This document shows, piece after piece, positions 33,644 to 42,770 of a DNA stretch of 64,000 bases (positions within the stretch are counted from its first letter, which is position 1; every line of letters starts with the position of its first letter). Made by a program: the position numbers and the translations under genes. The stretch lies in assembly GCA_030583605.1 (NCBI GenBank), contig CP129466.1, forward strand, positions 62,001 to 126,000, read 5' to 3'. Origin of the DNA: Gammaproteobacteria bacterium. GTDB lineage: Bacteria > Pseudomonadota > Gammaproteobacteria > Steroidobacterales > GCA-2729495. Under the pieces are notes generated by a model that saw only the letters and a list, made by a program, of their open reading frames with translations, did no database searches and was not told the origin of the DNA.

Positions 33644-34723
33644 CACCGCCGCAATCAACTTCGTGACCGGCGCTGGGAGACCCACCTTCGCAGGCTGCCC
33701 GACGTTATACCAGAGCTGGCGGTCGCCATCCAAAGCGCATGCGGCAGGCGCGGCCGCGAGCTCGACTTCGACCGGTGTCATATCGAGGTCGAAGTGCGTG
33801 AACGCGTGGCGCAGGACGGGCCGCACGTGCAGCCGCTGCGGCGCCTGGCCGAAGCGCTGCGAGCACCAGCCGCGCACCTCGTCGAGCGCGGCGACCTCCG
33901 GCAGCCCCCAGAGCCCGCCCCAGATGCCGTCGTCAGGGCGTTTCTCGAGCAATACCTGCGTGCCGCCGGTGCGCACCAGCATGACGACGGTCGCGCGCTG
34001 CGCCCGCGCGCGTCGCGGTTTCGCGGCCGGCAGCTGCTCGGCCACGCCCGCGTGCCGCGCTTCGCAGGACTCCGCAAGCGGGCAACGCCTGCAGGCGGGA
34101 TTGCGGCGCGTGCAGAGCGTGGCGCCGAGATCCATGATCGCCTGCGTGTAGGCACCGGCCCGCGCGGCGGGCGTGTTCGCGTCGGCGAGTTCCCACAGCC
34201 GGCGCAGCACCGGCGCCGACGCGAGCGAGCCTTCAACCCGATACAGCCGCGCGAGCACGCGCTTCACGTTACCGTCCAGGATCGGATAGCGCTGGCCGGT
34301 GGCGAGCGCGAGGATGGCGCCGGCGGTGGAGCGGCCGATGCCGGGCAGGGCGGCGAGCGCCGCAAACGTGGCCGGCACGACGCCGCCGTGTTCGTCGCGC
34401 ACGCAGCGCGCCGCGCGGTGCAGGTGGCGCGCGCGGCTGTAGTAGCCAAGCCCCGACCAGGCGTGGAGCACTTCGTCGGCGCACGCATCCGCCAGCGCCA
34501 CCACATCGGGAAAGCTCGCGATGAAGGGCTCGTAGTAGCGCTCGACGGTCGCGACCTGTGTTTGCTGCAGCATGATCTCGGAGACCCACACGCGGTACGC
34601 CGTGGGGTTTTTCTGCCAGGGCAGGTCGCGGCGGCCGTGGCGATCCCACCACTGGAGAAGCGGCGCGGCAACGGCCGGAGTCGGTACGGCTCCTTCTGGT
34701 GGCTGTGCGCGTGGGCGTGCCAT
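33557..34723 (-). CDS. mutY: Adenine DNA glycosylase MutY
   Basis: MutY removes adenine mispaired with 8-oxoguanine. The 388-residue protein has catalytic Glu49 (SEIMLQQTQ), the helix-hairpin-helix LPGIGRSTAGAIL, Asp150 (ILDGNVKR) and the 4Fe-4S cysteines 204, 211, 214 and 220. A C-terminal NUDIX-like 8-oxoG recognition domain follows (WGGLWGLPE, HAFTHFDL). The last ~28 residues (after LIAAVG) are translated REP sequence (RDWRRSYKSRSRASRD), and the TAG stop is the TAG of a REP, so the array has replaced the native terminus. It pairs functionally with mutM at 55.4 kb. Confidence 0.95.
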   Translation of the reverse strand: MARPRAQPPEGAVPTPAVAAPLLQWWDRHGRRDLPWQKNPTAYRVWVSEIMLQQTQVATVERYYEPFIASFPDVVALADACADEVLHAWSGLGYYSRARHLHRAARCVRDEHGGVVPATFAALAALPGIGRSTAGAILALATGQRYPILDGNVKRVLARLYRVEGSLASAPVLRRLWELADANTPAARAGAYTQAIMDLGATLCTRRNPACRRCPLAESCEARHAGVAEQLPAAKPRRARAQRATVVMLVRTGGTQVLLEKRPDDGIWGGLWGLPEVAALDEVRGWCSQRFGQAPQRLHVRPVLRHAFTHFDLDMTPVEVELAAAPAACALDGDRQLWYNVGQPAKVGLPAPVTKLIAAVGRDWRRSYKSRSRASRDPASAPRRNAGM

Positions 34724-34756
34724 TCAGTCGTGGCTGCCGCCGCTCCTACGGTGTGC

Positions 34757-37192
34757 TCACGGTGTCTGCTTGAGCAGATCGCGCAGGCCGCGCTTGAGGA
34801 TGTCGCGCGGCTTTTCTTCCTTCGGCGGCTGCTCCGCGGGCGCGGCCGGCTCGCCGGTCGCTTCGCCCTCGGCGGGCGCTGCGCCTTCGGCTGGCGCGGG
34901 CTTTTCGCCAAGCTTCTCGAGCAGCCGGTCCTTCAGCTTCTGCGTGGCCGCGGGGATGACGAGATTCTTGAGATCCACGCTGACCTTCGGCTTGTCGGTG
35001 GCGCCCTTGAGCGTGAGCGGAATGGTGACGCCTTTAAGATCCTTGATGCTGCTGCCGTCCTCGAAGGTCGGCGTCTCGAACACCTGCGCCAGGAGCTTGA
35101 AGTCCATCGTCGGGTCCACGAGCCCGAGCGCGCCGCTGCCGCTGAGGCGGATGAACGGGATCTCGGCGAGCAGCCGCTCGGCGCGCAGTTGCCCGTCGCT
35201 GAGCGTCCCGGCGAGTTCCATCGCGTTGAAGCCCGTCTGCGGTTTGGCCGGCGCCGCCGGCGGCGCGTCGCCCCGGATCATCGCGCGCGCCCGCCGGATC
35301 TCGTACCAGAGATCGGTGCCGAGCCACGCGCCGTCGGCGACGTTGACCGCGATGCTGCCGGCGAGCGTTTGCAGCAGCGCCTCCGTGCTATTGCCGGTGC
35401 CACTCGCGTTGATGCGGCCGCTCAGCGCACCGGTCAGCTTGCCGGTGTCGAAGAGTTCCTGCAGCGCGGGTGCGACCTGCAGGTCGGTCAACTGCTGATC
35501 CAGGGTGAGCTTCGCAGTCGGGCCGGTCGCATCCACGCTGACGGAACCGCGGAACTGCCCGCCGAAGACCTGCGCCGCGAGCGGGTCGAGCCGCAGCCGC
35601 CCGGCGTCGGCGCGCACGGTGGCGCTGACGTCGGCGAGCTTCATCTTCGAGACGACGAGTTGCCCCACCGCCACGCGCCCGTCGAGACGCAGGTCGCGGA
35701 GCGTCTCCACCGGGATGTCGTCCTCCACGGGTGACGGCGCAGCGCCGCCACCACTCGCGCCGCCGCCCGCCTCGGCGGCAGCTTCCGGCGCGAGGTAGCG
35801 GTCGAGGTCGAGCGCATCGAGCGTCACGTCGAAGCGGGTGAGTGGCTTCGCGAAGCCGTCGAGCGCGAGCCGACCGGTGATGCGGGTCTGGTCGAGCTGG
35901 AGGTCGAGCTTGCCGAGCTCGAGCGAATCCTTGCCGAGCGCCCAGTCGGCGCTGCCGGCGAAGCGGGTGAGCACCGACGAATCCGCGGTCGGCGGGACCG
36001 GCTGCTGCAGCACCGCCAGTACGCTGCGCGGCGAGAGCGGGTCGAGCTTCATCGTGCCCTTCAGCGCCGCACCGTTGCCGGCGATGCGGCCGTTCGCCGT
36101 CAACGCGAGCTTCGCGCCGAGCCCGTTCACATCTGCGCTCAGCGCCGCGACGCTGCCCCACAGTTTGTCCACGTCGAGCGCCACGGCGCCAGCCTTCACG
36201 CTGGCGCTGATGGTGTCGCCCGGGATGCCCTTGCCGCTGATCGTCGTCGTGACGTCGAGCTTCGGCAGCATGAGCTCGGTGCTCTTGCCCACCGAGACCC
36301 GCGCATCGCCGGCGATGAAGCTGCCCTCCGCGTCGCCGGCGAGCGCATGGAGCCCCGGCAGCGTGAACTCGCCCTCGAGGCTGCGGAACTGCAGCACCGT
36401 GTCTTCCTTCGCCTCGATCGCGAGCTCGGCTGCGCCGAGCACCGCCCGGAGATTCTTCGCCGGAATGGCCGCGCCCGACGCCTCGACGTCGATGCGCGGC
36501 TTCGCGAGCGTCAGCGTGGTGAACGCCGGATCGATCCTCGCCGCAGCGTTGACCGCGAGCCGGCCGGTCGTGCCGTCGGTTTCATCGGTGAGCTTCGTCG
36601 TGAGCGACAGGTCGAAGGGTGCGCCGGCCATCAGCTCCCCGGTGCTCAGCTCGAGGTCTTCCGCGAGATACTTCGACTGCTCCTGCTCGTCGCGGTAGCT
36701 CACGCGCCCGTTGCGGATCGCGAGGCCCGCCACCGCCAGCCGCGTTGCGCCGGATGCACCGCCGGCCGAGGCAGCCGCGCTCTGCTCCGTGCTGCCGAAC
36801 TCCCAGTTGGCCGCGCCATCGGCGCGCACCAGCAGGTCGGCGTTCAGCCCATCGAGGCGTACCGTGCCGATCTCCACTTCCCGGCGCGTGATCAGCGGCC
36901 AGAGCTTCAGGCTGAGTGCAGCGGATGCCACGCGCGCGAACTCGCCCTCCGGGAAGCCCGGCGGATTGCCGAGCGCAGCGCGCTCGACCGTGATCGCGCA
37001 ACAGGGGAAGAGATTGAGCCCGAGCTCGCCCTCGAGTGTCAGCGTGCGCCCGGTCGCCCGTTGCACCTGCTCGGCGATGATCGGCCGGTAGTTTTCCGGA
37101 TCGACGAGCAGCGTGACCGCAAACGCAAGCAGGAGCGCCAGCAGCACCACCGCGCCGACGATGCCGAGGAGAACACGCAGGAGGATTTTCAT
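34757..37192 (-). CDS. asmA: AsmA-family envelope protein
   Basis: The 811-residue protein has one N-terminal membrane anchor (MKILLRVLLGIVGAVVLLALL) and a long periplasmic beta-rich region with the AsmA start DPENYRPIIAEQVQRATGRTL, and a C-terminal AsmA_2-like part (FKLLAQVFETPTFEDGSSIKD). AsmA proteins are thought to bridge the periplasm and move phospholipids toward the outer membrane. The C-terminus is rich in Ala/Glu/Pro. The ATG at 37192 is chosen at the anchor. It lies 33 bases upstream of mutY, the common asmA-mutY-yggX order. Confidence 0.9.
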   Translation of the reverse strand: MKILLRVLLGIVGAVVLLALLLAFAVTLLVDPENYRPIIAEQVQRATGRTLTLEGELGLNLFPCCAITVERAALGNPPGFPEGEFARVASAALSLKLWPLITRREVEIGTVRLDGLNADLLVRADGAANWEFGSTEQSAAASAGGASGATRLAVAGLAIRNGRVSYRDEQEQSKYLAEDLELSTGELMAGAPFDLSLTTKLTDETDGTTGRLAVNAAARIDPAFTTLTLAKPRIDVEASGAAIPAKNLRAVLGAAELAIEAKEDTVLQFRSLEGEFTLPGLHALAGDAEGSFIAGDARVSVGKSTELMLPKLDVTTTISGKGIPGDTISASVKAGAVALDVDKLWGSVAALSADVNGLGAKLALTANGRIAGNGAALKGTMKLDPLSPRSVLAVLQQPVPPTADSSVLTRFAGSADWALGKDSLELGKLDLQLDQTRITGRLALDGFAKPLTRFDVTLDALDLDRYLAPEAAAEAGGGASGGGAAPSPVEDDIPVETLRDLRLDGRVAVGQLVVSKMKLADVSATVRADAGRLRLDPLAAQVFGGQFRGSVSVDATGPTAKLTLDQQLTDLQVAPALQELFDTGKLTGALSGRINASGTGNSTEALLQTLAGSIAVNVADGAWLGTDLWYEIRRARAMIRGDAPPAAPAKPQTGFNAMELAGTLSDGQLRAERLLAEIPFIRLSGSGALGLVDPTMDFKLLAQVFETPTFEDGSSIKDLKGVTIPLTLKGATDKPKVSVDLKNLVIPAATQKLKDRLLEKLGEKPAPAEGAAPAEGEATGEPAAPAEQPPKEEKPRDILKRGLRDLLKQTP

Positions 37193-37406
37193 CGGGCTAT
37201 TACAGCATCCCCGCGGAGGTCTGCAAAGCCGCGGACGGCAGGCCACGAAACGGCAGGCGGTCACCTGCCGGCATCGGTCACTTCAGCCGTTGTTGCGTCG
37301 GCTCAAACGGGTGTCGGAACGGCGCTTCCCGGGAATCCGGGATTCGATGGTGTGTGACCGCGGACTACGTCGGCGCAGCAGTCTTGAGATGGGTCCGGGA
37401 CAGGTG

Positions 37407-37862
37407 TCAGCAGCCGCTCGTCTGCAACTGTACCGTGGGCTCCACGCGGGACGTTTCCGGTGGCGTATAGCGAACGCTGCAGTGCTCGCCGGCGTCGCTC
37501 GCGCGATGCCGCCAGGTGCCCCGGGCGTGGCGAAACGCCATGACCTCCGAAGGCTCCAGCAACAGATCGAGGTCGGCCGCCGCGGGATAGCCGTTGACCA
37601 TGCGCACGCGCCCGCGCGCGGTGTCGAGCCCTGCCGGCTCGCCCCGCGCCTGCCACTGCGCGTGACCGAAGGCCGCCGCGCCGCGGACGCTGCCGGCGAG
37701 CGCGTTGACCTCGGCGCGGTACGCCGCGCTGGTCATGCTTTGCTGGCGCGGCACCGCCACCGCCGCCAGCATGCCGAGGCAGGCCACCACCAGCACGACA
37801 TCGAGCCGCCCGATCCGGACGCCTCGTCCCGTGCCTGTCGTGTCGTGCTGAACCTGCGCCAA
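37407..37862 (-). CDS. Type IV pilin-like protein with degenerate N-terminal motif
   Basis: The 151-residue product contains RLDVVLVVACLGMLAAVAVPRQ, which aligns with the pilin N-helix LIELVVVIAILGILAAVAVP. The invariant Glu5 is replaced by Asp, and Arg stands where the cleavage Gly should be. Two cysteines near the end (EHCSVRY and SGC) match the MshA-type C-terminal loop. The apparent start is TTG, and it overlaps the upstream gene by 130 bases, so the true start may be internal. It is either a pseudo-pilin that is not processed or a decaying gene. No pilus assembly genes are near. Confidence 0.45.
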   Translation of the reverse strand: MAQVQHDTTGTGRGVRIGRLDVVLVVACLGMLAAVAVPRQQSMTSAAYRAEVNALAGSVRGAAAFGHAQWQARGEPAGLDTARGRVRMVNGYPAAADLDLLLEPSEVMAFRHARGTWRHRASDAGEHCSVRYTPPETSRVEPTVQLQTSGC

Positions 37863-38272
37863 CGCCGCTGCTCCGTCGTCTGCGAGGCTGCACTGTGCAA
37901 TGTCGGCAGGTCGTGAACCGTGACCGGTTCCTCAATCGCAGCGGCTGGCGCGGCGAGCCGGCGCTCGAGCCTGCGCCGCCTGCCCGCTGCGACCCACGGC
38001 GTGATGATGAGTACCGGCAGGCATTGCACCGCATCGCGCGCCGCACCGCGCAGGTCCAGTGTCCAGACGAGGATCTGCGCCGCGAGCGTTGCCGCCGCAA
38101 AGACCAGCGCGGCCTTCCAGAACCCGCCGTCGAGCAGTGCGGCCGCGGCGGTTGCGGCATCGTGTCGCAGCCGCTCGTGCCAGGGCAGCGCGCGGTAGCC
38201 CGCGATCTCGTCGCGCCCGGACAGGGCCCGCCAGCCGCCCGCCCAGTACCGGAGTGTCCTGCGAGATTGCAT
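37733..38272 (-). CDS. Hypothetical membrane protein
   Basis: I do not recognise this 179-residue product. It has a charged start (MQSRRTLRYWAGGWRALSG), two adjacent hydrophobic segments (KAALVFAAATLAAQILVWTL and DAVQCLPVLIITPWVAAG) and a basic tail. The last ~43 residues overlap, in another frame, the pilin-like gene and are of low quality (SGSGGSMSCWWWP), so a frameshift or readthrough into the next gene is possible. ATG start, no clear ribosome site. Confidence 0.4.
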   Translation of the reverse strand: MQSRRTLRYWAGGWRALSGRDEIAGYRALPWHERLRHDAATAAAALLDGGFWKAALVFAAATLAAQILVWTLDLRGAARDAVQCLPVLIITPWVAAGRRRRLERRLAAPAAAIEEPVTVHDLPTLHSAASQTTEQRRWRRFSTTRQARDEASGSGGSMSCWWWPASACWRRWRCRASKA

Positions 38273-38487
38273 GACGCCATGACAACCGCTGGCGCCTCGG
38301 GGTGAAAGCCGCGAATCCGGTGCGTGCCGGGGGAAATGATTTGCGGCAGGTCTTTGCCGCCCGATCGAAATATGTGAAACCGTTCGCGGGAGCCGGCTCG
38401 CGCCACGGTTAGCCTGTAGCGCCGTAGAACTCCGACGGTCGCGCGAGAAAGGGGTTCGGCCGCGAGTGCGGCCAAGCCAACGAACCC

Positions 38488-40224
38488 ATGAAGCTGTTGC
38501 TGGTCGAGGACAATCCGGACGACGCCGCGTTCCTCGGTGCCTCGCTGCGGCGGCAGCAGGCGACCGATGTCGCCCTCGTGCACGTCAGTTCACTCGCGGA
38601 AGCGGCCGCCCGGCTCGCCGCCGAGAGCTTCGACGTAGTGCTGCTCGACCTCAACCTGCCCGACGCGCACGGGCTCGCCTGCGTGGACGCGATCCAGGCG
38701 GTGAACGAGCGGCTGCCAATCGTCGTGCTCTCCGGCCAGGACAACGAGGAGTTCGCGGTGAGCATCCTCAACCGCGGCGTGCAGGATTACCTCGTGAAGT
38801 GGGAGGGCCAGGGACGCACCATCCTGCGCTCGATCCGCTACGCGATCGAGCGCAAGCGCTCCGAGATCCGCCTCAACCACCTCGCGCAGTTCGACCCGCT
38901 GACCGAGATCGGCAACCGGCAGTATTTCCACGACCAGCTCCAGCGCGCGACCTCACGGGCACGGCGCGAAGGCGGGCGCGTGGCGCTGTTCTTCCTCGAC
39001 GTGGACCAGTTCAAGGTGGTGAACGACACCCTCGGCCACCACGCCGGCGACCAGCTCCTGCAGGAGGTCGCGCAGCGGCTCTCCAGCCAGGTGCGCTCCG
39101 GCGACATCATGGCGCGGCTCGGCGGCGACGAGTTCGCGATCCTGATGGAGGGCGTCGGCAACGTGGTCGATGCCGCGGCCGTCGCCCAGCAACTGCTCGA
39201 GGTGGTCGGCGCGCCGTTCGCCATAGACGGGCATCAGATCAACGTCACGACCAGCATCGGCATCACGTTCTACCCGACCGACAACAGCGACCCCGCGCGG
39301 TTGATCAAGAACGCCGACATCGCCATGTACCAGGCGAAGGACTCCGGCCGCAACAACTTCAAGTTCTTCACCGAGCGCATGCACACCGAGCTGGTGGAGT
39401 ACCACGAGCTCGAGCGTGACATCGCCGCGGCCATGCGCGCCCAGCAGTTCCGCCTCGCCTTCCAGCCGAAGGTGAACCTCATCAACCGCCGCCTGCAGGG
39501 CCTCGAGGCGCTGCTGCGCTGGACCTGCCCGAAGCGCGGCGAGGTCAGCCCCTCCAGGTTCATTCCCGTCGCCGAGACCAGCGGGCACATCGTGCCGCTC
39601 GGTTACTGGGTGCTCGACAGCGTCTGCGAGGCGCTGCGTCGCTGGCAGAGCGAGGGGCTGCCGCTGGTGCCCGTATCCGTCAACGTCTCCACCCGGCAGT
39701 TCCAGCAGGCGGATTTCCACAAGCGGGTCGCGCAGAGTCTCGCGCGCCACCACATCGATCCGCGGCTCATCGAGCTCGAGATGACCGAGGGCCTGTTGAT
39801 GGAAGACACCGAAGCCGCCCATCGCGCGCTGCGCCAGCTGAAGGATCTCGGCGTGCGCATCTCCATCGACGACTTCGGCACGGGCCACTCCTGCCTGAGC
39901 TACCTGCGCCGCTTCCCGATCGACGTGCTGAAGATCGACCGTTCGTTCGTGCACGAGGTCGGCGAGAGCGAGGACAGCCGCATCATCATCGACGCGATCA
40001 TCTCGCTCGCGCGCAGCCTCAAGCTCGACACGGTGGCCGAGGGCGTCGAGACCAACGCCCAGCTCGACTTCCTGCTGGAGCGCGGCTGCCACGTCGCCCA
40101 GGGTTACCTCTTCGGCGTACCGATGTCGGTGAGCGACGTCGAGCCGCTGCTGGGCGAGCTGCGCGATGACACCGGGCTCACCTGCTCCCTGCCGCTGCCG
40201 GCCGCAGTGGGCGAACGAGGCTGA
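38488..40224 (+). CDS. Receiver-GGDEF-EAL protein
   Basis: The 578-residue protein has a receiver domain (1-120, phospho-acceptor Asp54 in VVLLDLNLP), a GGDEF domain with intact GGDEF (212-216) and an inhibitory I-site RSGD (203-206) five residues ahead, and an EAL domain (310-560) with EAL at 340-342 and DDFGTGHSCLSYL. Both catalytic motifs look active, so it could make and degrade cyclic di-GMP according to phosphorylation state. It leads an operon with a histidine kinase five bases downstream and a single-domain receiver. Confidence 0.92.
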   Translation: MKLLLVEDNPDDAAFLGASLRRQQATDVALVHVSSLAEAAARLAAESFDVVLLDLNLPDAHGLACVDAIQAVNERLPIVVLSGQDNEEFAVSILNRGVQDYLVKWEGQGRTILRSIRYAIERKRSEIRLNHLAQFDPLTEIGNRQYFHDQLQRATSRARREGGRVALFFLDVDQFKVVNDTLGHHAGDQLLQEVAQRLSSQVRSGDIMARLGGDEFAILMEGVGNVVDAAAVAQQLLEVVGAPFAIDGHQINVTTSIGITFYPTDNSDPARLIKNADIAMYQAKDSGRNNFKFFTERMHTELVEYHELERDIAAAMRAQQFRLAFQPKVNLINRRLQGLEALLRWTCPKRGEVSPSRFIPVAETSGHIVPLGYWVLDSVCEALRRWQSEGLPLVPVSVNVSTRQFQQADFHKRVAQSLARHHIDPRLIELEMTEGLLMEDTEAAHRALRQLKDLGVRISIDDFGTGHSCLSYLRRFPIDVLKIDRSFVHEVGESEDSRIIIDAIISLARSLKLDTVAEGVETNAQLDFLLERGCHVAQGYLFGVPMSVSDVEPLLGELRDDTGLTCSLPLPAAVGERG

Positions 40225-40229
40225 CCACC

Positions 40230-41768
40230 ATGCTGAACGAGACCCTGACCATCGGCACCACCACCATCAGCTCGGAGCTGCAGGGCATCCTGCGCATCAC
40301 GGGCGTCGGCATCTGGAGCTTCGACGGCGCGAGCGGTCGCTTCTCGCTCGACGATACCTGTCGCGATCTGTTCGATTTCGAGCCGGACCAGCCGCTGCGC
40401 CCGGACGCCATGCGCAAGTGCATCCACCCCGAAGACCTGGCCGGCTACTCGGCCGCCATCCGCAAGGCGATGGAAGGCAACGGCGAGTTCGCGGTCGAGT
40501 ACCGCATCGTGCGTCGCGATGGCGGCGTGCGCTTCATCAGCGGCCGCGGCCGGGTGCGCCCGCACCTGCCGGGCGACCCGCTGGTCGTCAACGGCGTGTG
40601 CATCGACGTGACCGAGAGAAGGACGCTGGAGCAGAAGCTGCACGCCACCGAACTGCAGCTGCGCACGCTGGCGGACGGGTTCCCGGGCCTGTTCTGCTAC
40701 GTGGACCGCGACTACATCGTGCGCTACGTGAGCGATCGCTATGTCGAGCATCTCGCGGTACCGCGCGGGAAGCTGATCGGCAAGCGGATCGCGGACCTCA
40801 CCGGGGAGGCGCACTTTCTCGAGCGCAAGGCGCGCTACGACGACGCACTCGCCGGCACCTGCCACAGCTTCGAGGATGCGCGGCCAATGCCGGGCGGCGG
40901 CACGCGGCATTACGCGATGACCTACCAGCCGGACCGCGACATCGACGGCGAGGTACGCGGCTTCATGGCGATCGGGCTCGACATCTCGGAACTGCGCCGC
41001 ATCGAGCAGACGTTGCAGCAGCGCACCGCCGAGCTGTCACGCTCGAACCACGATCTCGAGCAGTTTGCCTACGTCGCCTCGCACGACCTCAAGGCGCCGC
41101 TGCGCGCGATCGAGGTGCTGGTCGAATGGCTGCGCGAGGATCTCGCGAGCCACACCGGCGGCGAGGTGCAGGAGAACCTCGCGCTGCTCTCGCAGCGCAC
41201 GGTGCGGCTCAACCGCCTGCTCGACGACCTGCTCGCCTACTCGCGCGCCGGGCGCAGGAGCGGCGAGGCGGCGCCGGTCGACACGCGACAGCTCACGCTC
41301 GACATCGCGGCGCTGCTCGCGCCGCCGCCCGCGATGCGGGTCGAGGCGGATGTGAGCCTGCCCGAGCTGGTCACCTGGCGCGCACCGCTCGAACAGGTGC
41401 TGCGCAACCTCATCAACAACGCCATCAAGCACCACCCGACCGGCGCGGGCCTCGTGCGCGTGTGCGCCGAGAGTCGCGGCGGAAACACCGTGTTCGCGGT
41501 GGAGGACGACGGTGCGGGAATCCCGGCGGAGTTCGCCGAGAAGGTTTTTCAGATGTTCCAGACGCTGAAACCGCGCGACGAGGTCGAGGGCAGTGGCATG
41601 GGACTCGCCATCGTCAAGCGCCTGGTCGAACTGCACGGCGGGCGGGTATGGTTCCACCCCGGCCGCAACGGCCGCGGCACGGTCTTCAAGTTCACATGGG
41701 CTGGGCCGCGCGCCGGCGCGAACCAGGAATCGCATGAACACGCCGCGCGCCGACATTCTGCTGGCTGA
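40230..41768 (+). CDS. PAS-domain sensor histidine kinase
   Basis: The 512-residue protein is cytoplasmic, with two PAS domains (about 20-130, with IHPEDLAGYSAAIRKA, and about 138-258) and a HisKA/HATPase module. The phospho-acceptor is His285 in ASHDLKAPLRAIE, with the N box NLINNAIKHHP and glycine boxes DDGAGIP and GSGMGLAIVKRLVELHGG. The HisKA type resembles phytochrome-like kinases, whose partners are often CheY-like Rcp1 receivers, as here. Its last 35 bases overlap the next receiver gene. Confidence 0.92.
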   Translation: MLNETLTIGTTTISSELQGILRITGVGIWSFDGASGRFSLDDTCRDLFDFEPDQPLRPDAMRKCIHPEDLAGYSAAIRKAMEGNGEFAVEYRIVRRDGGVRFISGRGRVRPHLPGDPLVVNGVCIDVTERRTLEQKLHATELQLRTLADGFPGLFCYVDRDYIVRYVSDRYVEHLAVPRGKLIGKRIADLTGEAHFLERKARYDDALAGTCHSFEDARPMPGGGTRHYAMTYQPDRDIDGEVRGFMAIGLDISELRRIEQTLQQRTAELSRSNHDLEQFAYVASHDLKAPLRAIEVLVEWLREDLASHTGGEVQENLALLSQRTVRLNRLLDDLLAYSRAGRRSGEAAPVDTRQLTLDIAALLAPPPAMRVEADVSLPELVTWRAPLEQVLRNLINNAIKHHPTGAGLVRVCAESRGGNTVFAVEDDGAGIPAEFAEKVFQMFQTLKPRDEVEGSGMGLAIVKRLVELHGGRVWFHPGRNGRGTVFKFTWAGPRAGANQESHEHAARRHSAG

Positions 41769-42120
41769 CGACGACCGCGTCGACACCAAGGCCTTCCTGC
41801 GCGCGCTCGCGAAGATCGACATCGAACGGCAGGTCACCGTGGCCCGCGACGGCCAGGAAGCCTGGGAGTTGCTGACCGGCGCGGCACCGCTGCGCCCGGC
41901 GCTGATCGTCCTCGACATCAACATGCCGCGGCTGAGCGGCCTGGAACTGCTGCGGCGGATCCGCGGGGAGCACGCGCTGCGTGAGACCCCGGTGTTCGTC
42001 CTGACCACCTCCGACGACGAGGGCGACCGACTCGATGCGCTCGAACTGAACGTCGCCGGTTACATCGTCAAGGCCGATCTCGCCGCGGGACTCAGGCGCG
42101 CGCTGACCATCGCGGGTTGA
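41734..42120 (+). CDS. Single-domain response regulator (CheY/Rcp1-like)
   Basis: The 128-residue receiver has the acidic pocket DDDR (12-15), phospho-acceptor Asp61 in IVLDINMPRLSGLELL, the Thr/Ser of LTTSDDEGD, and Lys in GYIVKADL. There is no output domain. It overlaps the kinase gene by 35 bases, so it is surely its partner and may relay phosphate toward the receiver-GGDEF-EAL protein. The ATG at 41734 is set by the conserved receiver start. Confidence 0.9.
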   Translation: MNTPRADILLADDDRVDTKAFLRALAKIDIERQVTVARDGQEAWELLTGAAPLRPALIVLDINMPRLSGLELLRRIRGEHALRETPVFVLTTSDDEGDRLDALELNVAGYIVKADLAAGLRRALTIAG

Positions 42121-42142
42121 AGTCATGGTCGGGACTGAAGTC

Positions 42143-42770
42143 CCTCCTACAGGGCTGCGTGCAGCGCCGCGAGGGTCGCGGCTTACGCCGCTCCTACACC
42201 GCTGCGTGCAGCGCCGCGGGGGTCGCGGCTTACGCCGCTCCTACACCGCTGCGTGCAGCGCCGCGAGGGTCGCGGCTTGCGCCGCTCCTACACCGCTGCG
42301 TTCAGCGCCGCGGGGGTCGCGGCTTACGCCGCTCCTACAGGGCTTCGTTCAGCGCCGCGGGGGTCGCGGCTTACGCCGCTCCTACAGCGCTTCGTGCACC
42401 GCCGCGAGGGTCGCGGCTTGCGCCGCTCCTACACCGCTTCGTGCAGCGCCGCGAAGGTCGCGGCTTACGCCGCTCCTACACCGCTTCGTGCAGCGCCGCG
42501 GAGGTCGCGGCTTACGCCGCTCCTACACCGCTTCGTGCACCGCCGCGAGGGTCGCGGCTTGCGCCGCTCCTACACCGCTGCGTGCAGCGCCGCGAAGGTC
42601 GCGGCTTACGCCGCTCCTACACCGCTTCGTTCAACGCCGCGGAGGTCGCGGCTTGCGCCGCTCCTACACCGCTGCGTGCAGCGCCGCGAGGGTCGCGGCT
42701 TGCGCCGCTCCTACACCGCTGCGTTCGCCACCTGCGCGGACAGCACCCTGTAGGAGCGACTTCAGTCGCG
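42143..42770. repeat. Tandem array of 47-bp REP units (about 12 copies)
   Basis: GCTCCTACA occurs at 42190, 42237, 42284 and onward to 42707 at an exact 47-base period (11 intervals). Each unit on the minus strand has TGTAGGAGCGGC, a GTAA or GCAA tetraloop, GCCGCGACC, then CTCGCGGCGCTGCACGCAGCG with small variants. A last REP of the GCGAC-TTCA-GTCGC type (42750-42773) ends the array inside the isoaspartyl peptidase gene. The array fills the 641 bases between the convergent genes; no gene is seen in it. Confidence 0.95.

Noticed and set aside
33293..35734. 813-codon plus-strand frame across the 55-bp array, mutY and asmA
   Set aside because: Its first part is repeat translation and the rest is antisense to mutY and asmA.
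42143..42770. CRISPR-like appearance of the 47-, 55- and 144-bp arrays
   Set aside because: The would-be spacers are almost identical from unit to unit, the repeat is a GTAG-type REP found singly elsewhere, and there are no cas genes.
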